Below are positions 43,141 to 52,082 of a stretch of 64,000 nt of DNA, in pieces. The stretch covers positions 25,565 through 89,564 of the forward strand of contig JAFLDZ010000014.1 in the NCBI GenBank assembly GCA_017302135.1, given 5' to 3'. The stretch comes from Lysobacterales bacterium (lineage in GTDB: Bacteria > Pseudomonadota > Gammaproteobacteria > Xanthomonadales > Xanthomonadaceae). Position 1 is the first letter of the stretch, and each line of letters starts with the position of its first letter. A model generated the notes under the pieces. The model was not told the origin of the DNA. It made no database searches and saw only the letters and a list, made by a program, of their open reading frames with translations. The position numbers were made by a program, and so were the translations under genes.

Positions 43141-43656
43141 TTACTTCTTCTTCGCGGCTTTCTTGGCGGCTTTCTTCACCGCTTTCTTGGCGGCTTTTTT
43201 CGGCGCGGCCTTTTTCGCGGCTTTCTTCACCGCTTTTTGGGCGGGCGCTTTTTTGGCGACGGCTTTCTTGGCGGCTTTCTTAGCGGTTTTCTTGACCGTG
43301 GCTTTTTTGGCCGTGGCCTTTTTCGCGACTTTCTTCACCGCTTTTTTGGCAGCGGCTTTCTTCGTGGCGACTTTCTTCGCGGCTTTCTTGGCGGTCTTCT
43401 TCGCGGCCTTCTTGGCGCCGGCGACCTTGGCTTTCACGGTCTCCACGGCGGAGGCGGCTTTGGCCTTGGCGTCGTCGACGGCCTTGCCGGCGGCCTTGCG
43501 GGCCTTGCCTGCGGTTTTCTTCGCTTTCTTCACCGCGCTACCGACCGCTTTGCCCGCTTTGGTGTTGGCGACGGCGTCGCCCACTTCCTTTGCTTTGTCG
43601 GCCACCGCTTCGGCGGCGTCGGAAATCGCTTCCGTGATCACATTGCCATTGCTCAT
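43141..43656 (-). CDS. Histone-H1-like Lys/Ala-rich DNA-binding protein
   Basis: A 171-residue protein has an amphipathic N-terminal ~70 residues (EAISDAAEAVADKAKEVGDAV) and a C-terminus of ~100 residues made almost wholly of KKAAKK/KKAVKK repeats. This resembles eukaryotic H1 tails and bacterial AlgP/Hc1-type proteins that compact DNA. The repetitive coding sequence is prone to length change. It is placed between nrdJa and nrdJb on the same strand. Its target and role in nucleotide metabolism, if any, are unknown. Confidence 0.85.
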   Translation of the reverse strand: MSNGNVITEAISDAAEAVADKAKEVGDAVANTKAGKAVGSAVKKAKKTAGKARKAAGKAVDDAKAKAASAVETVKAKVAGAKKAAKKTAKKAAKKVATKKAAAKKAVKKVAKKATAKKATVKKTAKKAAKKAVAKKAPAQKAVKKAAKKAAPKKAAKKAVKKAAKKAAKKK

Positions 43657-43836
43657 GGTGGTTCCTCGTCAGGGGATGCTCTGGGGTGACATCTGGGGTT
43701 ACGGGTCTTCGCCCGTGTGCAGAATGTAGCGCGATCTGCGGTGGTGCGGTGAAGTCCGGCAGCGAACGTTTCGGTACGCCGGTTGCCCCTGATCCCTGCC
43801 CCTCTCCCCGTGCTGCAGGGAGAGGGAAACCGGGAG

Positions 43837-45990
43837 TCAGAACTTGCCGTAATACCCTTCTTTCAGGGCATCGAACAGGTTGGCGGCGGTGTGCATTTCA
43901 CCGTCGTATTCGATCTCTTCGTTGCCCTTGACCTCGACGAAGCTGCCGTCTTCCAGCTCGAAGCGGTAGAGGGTGTTTTCGAGGTCGGCTTCCTTCACCA
44001 GCACGCCCTGGAAGGCGGCGGGGTTGAAGCGGAAAGTGGTGCAGCCCTTGAGGCCCTGCTGGTAGGCGTAGCGGTAGATGTCCTTGAAGTCCTCATAGGG
44101 GTAATCGGTGGGGACGTTCGCGGTCTTGGAGATGGAGCTGTCGACCCACTTCTGGGCGGCGGCCTGCACGTCGACGTGTTCTTTCGGGTGGATGTCGTCG
44201 GCGGAGATGAAGTAATCGGGCAGCTTGGCCGACGGGTCTTCGCTGTAGGGCATCGCCTTGGGGTTGACCAGCGTGCGGTAGGCCAGCAGCTCGAAGCTGA
44301 AGACGTCGACCTTTTCCTTCGACTTCTTGCCTTCGCGGATGATGTTGCGGCTGTAGTGGTGCGCGAACGAGGGCTCGATGCCGTTGGAAGCATTGTTGGC
44401 CAGCGACAGCGAGATGGTGCCGGTGGGCGCGATCGAGCTGTGGTGGGTGAAGCGCGCGCCGACTTCGGCCAGTTCGTCCACCAGCTCCGGCGCCACGTCG
44501 GCGATGCGCTGCATGTAGCGGCTGTACTTGGCGTGCAGCACCTTGCCGGGAATCTCCTGGCCGAGCTTCCAGCCGTCCTTCACCATTTCCGGACGCTTGC
44601 GCAGCATCTCGGCGGTCACGGCGAAGCGTTCTTCCATGATCGGGGCCGGGCCTTTTTCCTGGGCCAGCTGCAGGGCGACTTCCCAGCCGGCGACGGCCAT
44701 GTCGCGGGCGATGCGGTCGGTGAATTCCAGCGACGGCGTGCTGCCGTACTTCATGCCGAGCATGGTCATGGTGCTGCCCAGGCCGAGGAAGCCCATGCCG
44801 TGGCGACGCTTGCGCAGGATCTCGTCGCGCTGCTTCTGCAACGGCAGGCCGTTCACTTCGACCACGTTGTCGAGCATGCGGGTGAACACGCGCACGACTT
44901 CCTTGTATTCCTCCCAGTCGAACGTGGCCTGGTCGGTGAAGGCGTTGCGCACGAAGTTGGTGAGATTGACCGAACCCAGCAGACACGCGCCGTAGGGCGG
45001 CAGCGGCTGTTCGCCGCAGGGATTGGTGGCGCGGATCTGTTCGCACCACCAGTTGTTGTTCATCTCGTTGACCTTGTCGATCAGGATGAAACCCGGCTCG
45101 GCGAAGTCGTAGGTGGAGACCATGATCATGTCCCACAGATGACGGGCACGGATGTGGCCGTAGATCTTGCAGGCGACCAGGCCATCGTCGCGGCTGATGT
45201 AGTTGACGTGGGTCGGCCATTCGCGCCAGACCACCTGCTCGGCGTCGTTGACGTCGATGTCGCCGACTTCCTTTTCGTTGATCGGGAACACCAGCGGCCA
45301 GTCGGCGTCGGTCTCGACCGCCTGCATGAAACCGTCGGTGATCAACAGCGACAGGTTGAACTGGCGCAGGCGCCCGTCTTCGCGCTTGGCGCGGATGAAA
45401 TCCTTCACGTCCGGATGGGCGACATCGAAGGTGCCCATCTGCGCGCCGCGACGGCCGCCGGCCGAGGACACGGTGAAGCACATCTTGTCGTAGATATCCA
45501 TGAAGGACATCGGGCCCGACGTGTAGGCGCCGGCGCCGGCGACGAATGCGCCGCGCGGACGCAGGGTGCTGAATTCGTAGCCGATGCCGCAGCCCGCCTT
45601 CAGGGTGAGGCCGGCTTCGTGGACTTTTTCGAGGATGCCGTCCATCGAGTCGAGGATGGTGCCCGACACGGTGCAGTTGATCGTCGAGGTGGCCGGCTTG
45701 TGTTCCAGCGCGCCGGCATTGGAGGTGATGCGGCCGGCGGGAATCGCGCCACGGCGCAGCGCCCACAGGAAGCGCTCATACCAGTATTTCTGCTTTTCGG
45801 TATTCGGCTCGGCGTCGGCCAACGCACGCGCGACGCGCTGGTAGGTGGCATCGATATCGGTATCGACGTCATCGCCCTGCTTGGTCTTGAGCCGGTATTT
45901 CTTGTCCCAGATATCCCAGGACGCCGGCTGCATCGGTATTTCGGTGGCGGCGTTCGCTTTCGCGACCGCTTCAAGACGCACTGTGCTCAT
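43837..45990 (-). CDS. nrdJa: NrdJa, adenosylcobalamin-dependent ribonucleotide reductase large subunit
   Basis: The 717-residue class II reductase carries the substrate-site segment STINCTVSGT (~100), the radical-site NPCGEQPLPPYGACLLGSVN (~330) and the B12-binding-type region expected for NrdJ. It reduces ribonucleotides to deoxyribonucleotides with coenzyme B12 and works without oxygen. It needs NrdJb, encoded 800 bases downstream. A paired NrdR-type box and three TTGTCGAA motifs lie 190-330 bases upstream on the coding strand's 5' side. Confidence 0.95.
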   Translation of the reverse strand: MSTVRLEAVAKANAATEIPMQPASWDIWDKKYRLKTKQGDDVDTDIDATYQRVARALADAEPNTEKQKYWYERFLWALRRGAIPAGRITSNAGALEHKPATSTINCTVSGTILDSMDGILEKVHEAGLTLKAGCGIGYEFSTLRPRGAFVAGAGAYTSGPMSFMDIYDKMCFTVSSAGGRRGAQMGTFDVAHPDVKDFIRAKREDGRLRQFNLSLLITDGFMQAVETDADWPLVFPINEKEVGDIDVNDAEQVVWREWPTHVNYISRDDGLVACKIYGHIRARHLWDMIMVSTYDFAEPGFILIDKVNEMNNNWWCEQIRATNPCGEQPLPPYGACLLGSVNLTNFVRNAFTDQATFDWEEYKEVVRVFTRMLDNVVEVNGLPLQKQRDEILRKRRHGMGFLGLGSTMTMLGMKYGSTPSLEFTDRIARDMAVAGWEVALQLAQEKGPAPIMEERFAVTAEMLRKRPEMVKDGWKLGQEIPGKVLHAKYSRYMQRIADVAPELVDELAEVGARFTHHSSIAPTGTISLSLANNASNGIEPSFAHHYSRNIIREGKKSKEKVDVFSFELLAYRTLVNPKAMPYSEDPSAKLPDYFISADDIHPKEHVDVQAAAQKWVDSSISKTANVPTDYPYEDFKDIYRYAYQQGLKGCTTFRFNPAAFQGVLVKEADLENTLYRFELEDGSFVEVKGNEEIEYDGEMHTAANLFDALKEGYYGKF

Positions 45991-46182
45991 CCACTCCCAT
46001 CCTCGTCGTTATGTAGGCGCGGTGCTGCCGCAGCCTGTTGTTCTTGTTGCCGATGGCGGAGCTCCGCTCCACGCCTCGGTGAATTCTGTGATGCGGTTCC
46101 GGATCCAACCGCCGCGCAGACACTCCCTGACGATCCAGATGTTTTCGCCTGACGCTAATGTCTTCTTTTGATACGAAATTGT

Positions 46183-46217
46183 TTGTCGAAAGTTTTGTCG
46201 AAAAGCTTGTTGTCGAA
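46183..46217 (-). promoter_or_regulatory. Three TTGTCGAA boxes in the nrdJa leader
   Basis: TTGTCGAA occurs at 46183-46190, 46195-46202 and 46210-46217 (12- and 15-base steps), a spacing not quite helical. It falls in an AT-rich pocket ~200 bases before nrdJa. A regulator-binding array is possible; the binder is unknown. Confidence 0.4.
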
Positions 46218-46273
46218 GCCTGTTGTGAAGCCTGCGACCCGGGGATCTTCCGTGGAACAAGATTTCTCGTGAA

Positions 46274-46320
46274 ACACCATTGGTTGGGTCTATTGTCGCG
46301 CTTACCCCAAGATATAGTGG
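46274..46320 (-). promoter_or_regulatory. Candidate NrdR box pair
   Basis: ACACCATTGGTTGGGT (46274-46289) and CCCCAAGATATAGTGG (46305-46320) start exactly 31 bases apart, the spacing known for paired NrdR boxes upstream of reductase genes. The second matches the AAGATATAGTG core well; the first is weaker. They sit ~290 bases before the nrdJa ATG, implying a long leader. Confidence 0.5.
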
Positions 46321-46650
46321 CGACGCGGGGTGCCAAGCTACGCCCCTGTTCGGCCCAAGTCAACGGCTTGACGCGATCGGAATCGCATTCTCCGCCGGGC
46401 GGCGGGACCCGGGTTCAGCTTCTTCGGCACCGCCAGGCGACGGGAAGGTTTCATCTGCGGTTTAGGGCCCGCCACCGAGACTCGTCCGGGTGGCAAAAGG
46501 CCCCTGAATGCGTTCGCGGGGCTTGATTCCCCGGGACTCTGCCGCGATGTTCAGCGGACGCCGTCGCCGGCTTTCCACCCCATTTCCATCGACTCACCAC
46601 CCACTTTCACCCGCCCGCTTCCCACCCGCGTGACGACCTGCCCGAAGACG
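46321..46650. other. Intergenic stretch between nrdJa and the Deg-type protease
   Basis: 330 bases with small frames only. The bases before 46651 include GAAGACG as a modest ribosome site. I see no tRNA or recognisable regulatory RNA. Confidence 0.5.
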
Positions 46651-48102
46651 ATGACCACCGACCGCGCCCGCACCAAGAAGACTTCGCTCCTGCTCGCCCT
46701 GACCGCCGCTGCCGCGTTCGGGGGCTTTGCCGCCACCTGGGTCCGTGAAACCCTGCAGACCCCGGCCATGGCCGCCCCCTCGGCGGTTCCGGCCGCGCTG
46801 CCGACGGTGGCGGTGCTGCCCACCGCCGTCGACGGCCAGCCGATGCCCTCGCTGGCGCCGATGCTGAAAAAGGTCACCCCGGCGGTGGTCAGCGTGCATA
46901 CCAAGCAGCGGGTGCGGGTGAATACGCCGTTCGGCGACGACCCGGTGTTCCGGCGGATGTTCGGCATTCCGGAGGAACGGATCTCCGAATCGCTGGGCTC
47001 GGGCGTGATCGTGGACGCCGAGCGCGGCCTGATCCTGACCAACCACCACGTGATCGAGGGCGCCGACGATGTCTCGATCACGCTCAGCGACGGACGGACG
47101 CTGAAGGCCGAGTTCGTCGGCTCCGACCCGGATACCGATGTCGCGCTGATGAAGATCCCGGCGCAGAAACTGACCGCGATCGCGCTGGCGTCCAGCGGTC
47201 ACCTGCAGGTCGGCGATTTCGTGGTCGCGGTGGGCAACCCGTTCGGTGTCGGCCAGACCGTCACCTCGGGCATCGTCTCGGCGGTGGATCGTACCGGCCT
47301 GCCGGGCCTGGGCTTCCAGAACTTCATCCAGACCGACGCCTCGATCAATCCGGGTAATTCCGGCGGCGCGCTGGTCAATCTGCGCGGCGAACTGGTCGGC
47401 GTGAACACCGCCAGCTTCAACCCGCGCGGCAGCATGGCCGGCAATATCGGCCTGGGCTTCGCGATTCCGATCGATCTGGCCCGCAACGTCATGGCGCAGC
47501 TGCTGGACGGCGGCGCGGTGCGGCGCGGCGCGCTGGGCATCGACACCCAGGACGTGGACGCGCGGATCGCGCAGGGGCTGGGGCTGGACGAAGCGCGCGG
47601 CGCGGTCGTCACCCGGGTCTATCCGGGCTCGGCGGCGGCGACGGCGGGGCTGAAGATCGGCGACGTGATCGTGGCGGCCAACGGTCAGCGCGTGGACGAC
47701 AGCGCATCGCTGCGCAACTTCCAGGGCCTGCAGCCGGTGAACGCGAAGGTCGCGCTGGACGTGCGCCGCGAAGGCAAACCGCTGCGGATCGCGGCGACCC
47801 TGCGCGAGCAGCCGCGCGAGGTCGACGGCGCCAGCCTCGACCCGCGCCTGGCCGGTGCCAGCTTCGCCGAACTGCCCGAATCGCTGCGCCGTCAGGGCGC
47901 GTCCGGGGTGCTGGTGGACAAGGTCGCCAGCGGCAGCCGCGCCGCCCGCAACGGGCTGCGCAAGGGCGACGTGATCCAGGCCGGCAGCATCGGCAAATTC
48001 ACCGACCTCAGCGGCTTCCGCGCCGGCTTCGACGAGCGCCCGGACGCGCTGGTGCTGCGGCTGTGGCGCAACGGCCAGCGCGGCGATCTGCAGATGCAGT
48101 GA
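46651..48102 (+). CDS. DegP/DegQ-type periplasmic serine protease (S1C, two PDZ)
   Basis: A 483-residue protein has a signal/anchor (SLLLALTAAAAFGGFAATW). The trypsin-fold triad is His 133 (TNHHVIEG), Asp 163 (DTDVALMKI) and Ser 237 (NPGNSGG). Two PDZ domains follow (from ~285 and ~400). It degrades or holds misfolded envelope proteins. The ATG at 46651 is preferred over a GTG seven codons upstream. Confidence 0.93.
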   Translation: MTTDRARTKKTSLLLALTAAAAFGGFAATWVRETLQTPAMAAPSAVPAALPTVAVLPTAVDGQPMPSLAPMLKKVTPAVVSVHTKQRVRVNTPFGDDPVFRRMFGIPEERISESLGSGVIVDAERGLILTNHHVIEGADDVSITLSDGRTLKAEFVGSDPDTDVALMKIPAQKLTAIALASSGHLQVGDFVVAVGNPFGVGQTVTSGIVSAVDRTGLPGLGFQNFIQTDASINPGNSGGALVNLRGELVGVNTASFNPRGSMAGNIGLGFAIPIDLARNVMAQLLDGGAVRRGALGIDTQDVDARIAQGLGLDEARGAVVTRVYPGSAAATAGLKIGDVIVAANGQRVDDSASLRNFQGLQPVNAKVALDVRREGKPLRIAATLREQPREVDGASLDPRLAGASFAELPESLRRQGASGVLVDKVASGSRAARNGLRKGDVIQAGSIGKFTDLSGFRAGFDERPDALVLRLWRNGQRGDLQMQ

Positions 48103-48204
48103 CGGCTGCGCCCCTCACCCGCGCTGCGGGCACCCTCTCCCCGCAACTGCGGTGTGAGAGGAAGCGCGAGCGAGGGCGCGGGACCACAACCGTTAGAATC
48201 CCCC

Positions 48205-48999
48205 ATGCATTTCAATATCCGCGCCATCACCCTCGATCTGGACGACACCGTCTGGCCATTCGCGCCGATCGGTGCGCGGATCGAACAGGTGCTCGACGAT
48301 TGGCTGCGGATCCACAGCCCGCGCACCGCCGAACGTTTCCCGATTCCCGCGATGCGCGTCCTGCGCGAACAGGTGTTCGATGCGCACCCGCACCTGCTGC
48401 ACGACATGGGCGCGCTGCGCAGGTTGACGCTCGAGCGCGCGTTCATCGACAGCGACAGCGACCCGGCGCGCATACCGGGCATGACCGATGCCGCCTACGA
48501 CGTGTTTTACGCCGAACGCAATCGCGTGGAGTGTTATCCCGATGCGCTCGATGCGCTGGCGCGGATCAGCGCGAAGCTGCCGGTCGCGGCGCTGAGCAAC
48601 GGCAACGCCGACCTGGTCGCGATCGGACTCGACCATCATTTCGCTTTCCAGCTCGGTGCGCGCGAACACGGCGCGGCCAAGCCCGATCCCGGCATCTTCC
48701 TCGCCGCCTGCGCACGCCTGGGCTGCGCGCCGGAAGAGGTGCTGCACGTCGGCGATCACATCGAGATGGACGTGCTCGGCGCCGCGCGCGCCGGTCTGCG
48801 GACAGCCTGGGTGCATCGCGACGATGCGCATCATCCGCACTGGCCCCACGACGACATCCGGCCGGATCTGATCGTGCCCGATCTGGCCGCGCTGGCCGAT
48901 CATCTCGACAGGATGCACGGTGCGACGCCGGTGTCGTCCGAAACGCTTTCTTCAGAAGTCCATTCTTCAAGAACAGGTTCTTCAGGAACACGCCCATGA
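48205..48999 (+). CDS. HAD-superfamily phosphatase, YigB-like
   Basis: A 264-residue protein has HAD motif I LDLDDTVWP (Asp nucleophile ~11), motif II ALSNGN (~134), motif III Lys in AAKPDPGIF and motif IV HVGDHIEMDV. The size and cap match YigB-type phosphatases (riboflavin pathway) but the substrate is not certain. The extreme C-terminus is a Ser-rich run encoded by imperfect TTCTTCA repeats. The stop overlaps the aminopeptidase start as ATGA. Confidence 0.88.
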   Translation: MHFNIRAITLDLDDTVWPFAPIGARIEQVLDDWLRIHSPRTAERFPIPAMRVLREQVFDAHPHLLHDMGALRRLTLERAFIDSDSDPARIPGMTDAAYDVFYAERNRVECYPDALDALARISAKLPVAALSNGNADLVAIGLDHHFAFQLGAREHGAAKPDPGIFLAACARLGCAPEEVLHVGDHIEMDVLGAARAGLRTAWVHRDDAHHPHWPHDDIRPDLIVPDLAALADHLDRMHGATPVSSETLSSEVHSSRTGSSGTRP

Positions 49000-50378
49000 C
49001 CGCATTGCCCGGCTTCACCGCCACCGCCGACCACGCCCTGCCACTGCATGCGGTGACCGCGAACGGTTTCGCCGCGTGGTCCGCACAGCAGTCGGCGCCG
49101 CTGCAGGCCTGGCTGAAAGCGCAGGGTTTCAGCGCCGCCGCCGGCACCGTTGCGCTGCTGCCCGGCAGCGAAGGTCTGGCCGGCGCGGTGCTGGGCATTG
49201 CAGATACGAAGGACCCGTTCGCCTACGCGCACGCGCCCTACGCGCTGCCGACCGGCGACTGGCGCATCGCCGATGCGCTCGATGCCGACGCGACCGCCGC
49301 GCTGCAGTTGGGCTGGGGCCTCGGCAGCTACCGCTTCACCCGCTATCGCGACGCGACGCGCGCGCCGGCACGGCTGGCGATCGATATCGACGACGACATC
49401 GCCGCGCAGATCGCGGCCTGCTTCCGGGCGCGCGATCTGATCAACACGCCGACCGAGCACATGGGCCCGGACGAACTCGAAGCGGTCGCGCGCGAGATCG
49501 CAGCCACCCACGGCGCCGATCTCGATGTGCTGGCCGGCGACGACCTGCTCGCCCACAACTTCCCGGCGATCCACGCGGTCGGCCGCGCATCGCATCGCGC
49601 GCCGCGGCTGATCGTGCTGCACTGGGGCGGCAATACCGATGAAGGCAAGGCGCGGCCGCACATCGTCATCGTCGGCAAGGGCGTGTGCTTCGACACCGGC
49701 GGCCTCGACATCAAGGCCGCCGCCGGCATGCGCAACATGAAGAAGGACATGGGCGGCGCGGCGCACGCGATCGCGCTGGCCGAACTGATCATGGCGCGCA
49801 AGCTGCCGGTGCGGATCACCCTGCTGGTCCCGGCGGTGGAGAACGCGATCGGCCCGAACGCCTACCGCCCCGGCGAAGTCATCGCCACGCGCAAGGGCAT
49901 CAGCGTCGAGATCGACAACACCGACGCCGAAGGCCGGATCGTGCTGTGCGATGCGCTGGCCTACGCCGCCGAACAATCGCCGCAGCTGATCCTCGACTTC
50001 GCCACGCTCACCGGCGCCGCGCGGATCGCGCTGGGTCCCGATCTGCCGGCGCTGTTCAGCAACGACGACGCGCTGGCGAACGACTGGCTTTCTGCCGGCA
50101 CGCATCACTACGATCCGCTGTGGCGGATGCCGCTGCATCGTCCGTACCTGCGCTACCTGAAAAGCGACATCGCGGACCTCGCCAACGGCAGCAGCTCGGC
50201 CATGGCCGGCTGCATCACCGCCGCGCTCTACCTCGACCGCTTCGTGCCCGCCGAACAGCCGTGGGCGCATCTGGATGTCTACAGCTGGAACGACAACGAT
50301 CGCTCCGGTCGCCCGGCCGGCGGCGAAGCGCAGGCGCTGCGCAGTTGCTATGCGATGTTGAAGGCGCGTTATGGTTGA
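48996..50378 (+). CDS. Leucyl aminopeptidase-family (M17) enzyme
   Basis: A 460-residue protein has the M17 metal/catalytic blocks GKGVCFDTGGLDIK (~230) and NTDAEGRIVLCDAL (~310). The N-terminal domain is shorter and more divergent than in PepA. It is a cytoplasmic bimetal aminopeptidase. The ATGA overlap with the HAD gene and the 8-base overlap with the esterase gene downstream indicate one coupled operon. Confidence 0.93.
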   Translation: MTALPGFTATADHALPLHAVTANGFAAWSAQQSAPLQAWLKAQGFSAAAGTVALLPGSEGLAGAVLGIADTKDPFAYAHAPYALPTGDWRIADALDADATAALQLGWGLGSYRFTRYRDATRAPARLAIDIDDDIAAQIAACFRARDLINTPTEHMGPDELEAVAREIAATHGADLDVLAGDDLLAHNFPAIHAVGRASHRAPRLIVLHWGGNTDEGKARPHIVIVGKGVCFDTGGLDIKAAAGMRNMKKDMGGAAHAIALAELIMARKLPVRITLLVPAVENAIGPNAYRPGEVIATRKGISVEIDNTDAEGRIVLCDALAYAAEQSPQLILDFATLTGAARIALGPDLPALFSNDDALANDWLSAGTHHYDPLWRMPLHRPYLRYLKSDIADLANGSSSAMAGCITAALYLDRFVPAEQPWAHLDVYSWNDNDRSGRPAGGEAQALRSCYAMLKARYG

Positions 50379-51060
50379 TCGCCGCCCGTATCGGCTGCCA
50401 TGGCGCGGCGTGTTCGCGACCTTCGCGCTGCTCTGCGCATTCGCAGGCGCGCAAGCCTTCGCGCAGCCCGCGAAACAGCCGCTCGCGACCACGGCCGCAA
50501 CGCCCGCAGCGCAGCGCACCGTGCTGGTGATGGGCGATTCGCTGTCGGCAGCCTACGGGCTGTCCGCGGCGCAGGGCTGGGTCGCGCTGACCGCACAGAA
50601 GGTCGCGAAGGAGAAACCCGGCTGGCGGGTGGTCAACGCAAGCATCAGCGGCGAAACCACCGCCGGTGGCGCCGCGCGCATCGCTGCGGAGCTGAAGCGC
50701 CAGAAGCCATCGGTCGTGGTGATCGAACTGGGCGCGAACGACGGTCTGCGCGGTCTGCCGCTTGCGCAGACCCGCGCCAATCTGGCGAAGATGATCGTCG
50801 CTGCGAAGGCGGCGAATGCGAAGGTGCTGTTGATCGGGATGCGGCTGCCGCCGAACTACGGTCCGGATTACACGAAACAGTTCGAGCAACTGTTCCTGGA
50901 ACTGTCGCAACAGCACAGGACGGCGTTCCTGCCGTTTCTGCTGCAGCCGATCGCGATGGACGATCGCGCGTTCCAGGCGGATCGTCTGCATCCGGTCGCC
51001 AGTGCGCAGCCGAAGCTGCGCGATCATGTTTGGCCGGCGCTGGTGCCGCTGCTGAAGTGA
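50371..51060 (+). CDS. Periplasmic TesA-like arylesterase/lysophospholipase (SGNH)
   Basis: The 229-residue protein has a signal peptide (PWRGVFATFALLCAFAGAQAFA), block I VMGDSLSAAYG, block II GETTAGGAAR, block III GANDGLRG and the His/Asp pair ADRLHPVASAQ. This matches TesA/arylesterase. It overlaps the aminopeptidase gene by eight bases. Confidence 0.92.
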   Translation: MVDRRPYRLPWRGVFATFALLCAFAGAQAFAQPAKQPLATTAATPAAQRTVLVMGDSLSAAYGLSAAQGWVALTAQKVAKEKPGWRVVNASISGETTAGGAARIAAELKRQKPSVVVIELGANDGLRGLPLAQTRANLAKMIVAAKAANAKVLLIGMRLPPNYGPDYTKQFEQLFLELSQQHRTAFLPFLLQPIAMDDRAFQADRLHPVASAQPKLRDHVWPALVPLLK

Positions 51061-51243
51061 TCGCGGAATTTTCCGCGGTCGATCCGTGGATTCCTGCGAA
51101 AAAGCGGTGTCGGTGCCTTATGGTTTGCGGGTAAATCCTGGACTCTGTTTTCGCGCTGGTGCGCGAAAAAGAGTCGAAACATTACCCGGGCAGCATGCGG
51201 CGCCGACGCAGACAGCGCCGCCGAACTTCACCGCAGATGCAGA

Positions 51244-52032
51244 TCAAGGCGCTGCGTGCGATCCCTGCGGCCGAATCCCCGCCATGCGATTCGCCCCACA
51301 GCGGAAAAAGCGCGAATTCGCCAACCACTGCTGATCCGGGTAATACGCGAAGACCAGCTGGCCTTCCTTGAGCGTATCGATGACGCTGTTCGCGACGGCC
51401 GGCCGCACGGCCGGACAGCCGAAACTGCGGCCCAGGCGGCCCTGGCGCTGGGCCATGACCGGATCCACGTACGGCGCGCCGTGCATGACGATGGCGCGGG
51501 CGCGGGCCAGATCGTTGACGCCGGGCTCCAGACCGTCCATCCGCAGCGAGTAACCGTTGCCGCCGTTGTAGGTTTCGGCGGTGGCGAACAGGCCGAGGCT
51601 CGACTGGTGGCTGCTCTCGCGGTTGGAGAAAGCGCTGGCGAAGTTCTCGCCGCTGTTGCGGCCATGGGCGACGTATTCGGCATACAGCAGGACGGTTTTC
51701 TTCAGATCGAACACCCAGAGCCGGCGTTCGGTGGACGGCCGCGAGTAATCGATCACCGCGAGCCGCTGCGCCGGGGCCGCAGCGCCCGAGGCGGCGGCGC
51801 ATTCGGCCGCTTCCAGCGCGAGCGCGATGACCTTCGGATCGGCTTCGGGTGCGAGCCGCTGCAGCCTGCCCAGCAGCGGCGATGCGCGGTTGGCGTGGGT
51901 CGCGTGGAGCGTCGTGCCGAGCGAGACATGGCCGGCATCGGCAGCGAATGCGGAGGGGCTGATCGCCAGTGCGGCTGCGGTCAGTGCGATCGCCGCGAGC
52001 GTCGCGGACAGGGCGGGAACGGGTCTATGCAT
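51244..52032 (-). CDS. Exported murein L,D-transpeptidase-like protein (YkuD_2 type)
   Basis: A 262-residue protein has a signal peptide ending AFA at ~29. The catalytic region has VMHGAPYVDP (His) and RLGRSFGCPAVRP (Cys), the YkuD_2 arrangement. It probably crosslinks or modifies peptidoglycan or tethers outer-membrane proteins. It lies directly downstream of a second, different L,D-transpeptidase gene on the same strand. 183 bases of gene-free DNA separate it from the esterase gene. Confidence 0.87.
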   Translation of the reverse strand: MHRPVPALSATLAAIALTAAALAISPSAFAADAGHVSLGTTLHATHANRASPLLGRLQRLAPEADPKVIALALEAAECAAASGAAAPAQRLAVIDYSRPSTERRLWVFDLKKTVLLYAEYVAHGRNSGENFASAFSNRESSHQSSLGLFATAETYNGGNGYSLRMDGLEPGVNDLARARAIVMHGAPYVDPVMAQRQGRLGRSFGCPAVRPAVANSVIDTLKEGQLVFAYYPDQQWLANSRFFRCGANRMAGIRPQGSHAAP

Positions 52033-52082
52033 GGCCCGAGGATGCCCCATGCCGGCGGGGAAAACATGAACAAGCCGCGCCT

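Noticed and set aside
45991..46300. A possible cobalamin riboswitch in the leader of B12-dependent nrdJa (a CGTCAGGGAGTGTCTGC stretch recalls the B12 box)
   Set aside because: Only the single short box is vaguely similar; the other conserved parts of the aptamer are absent.
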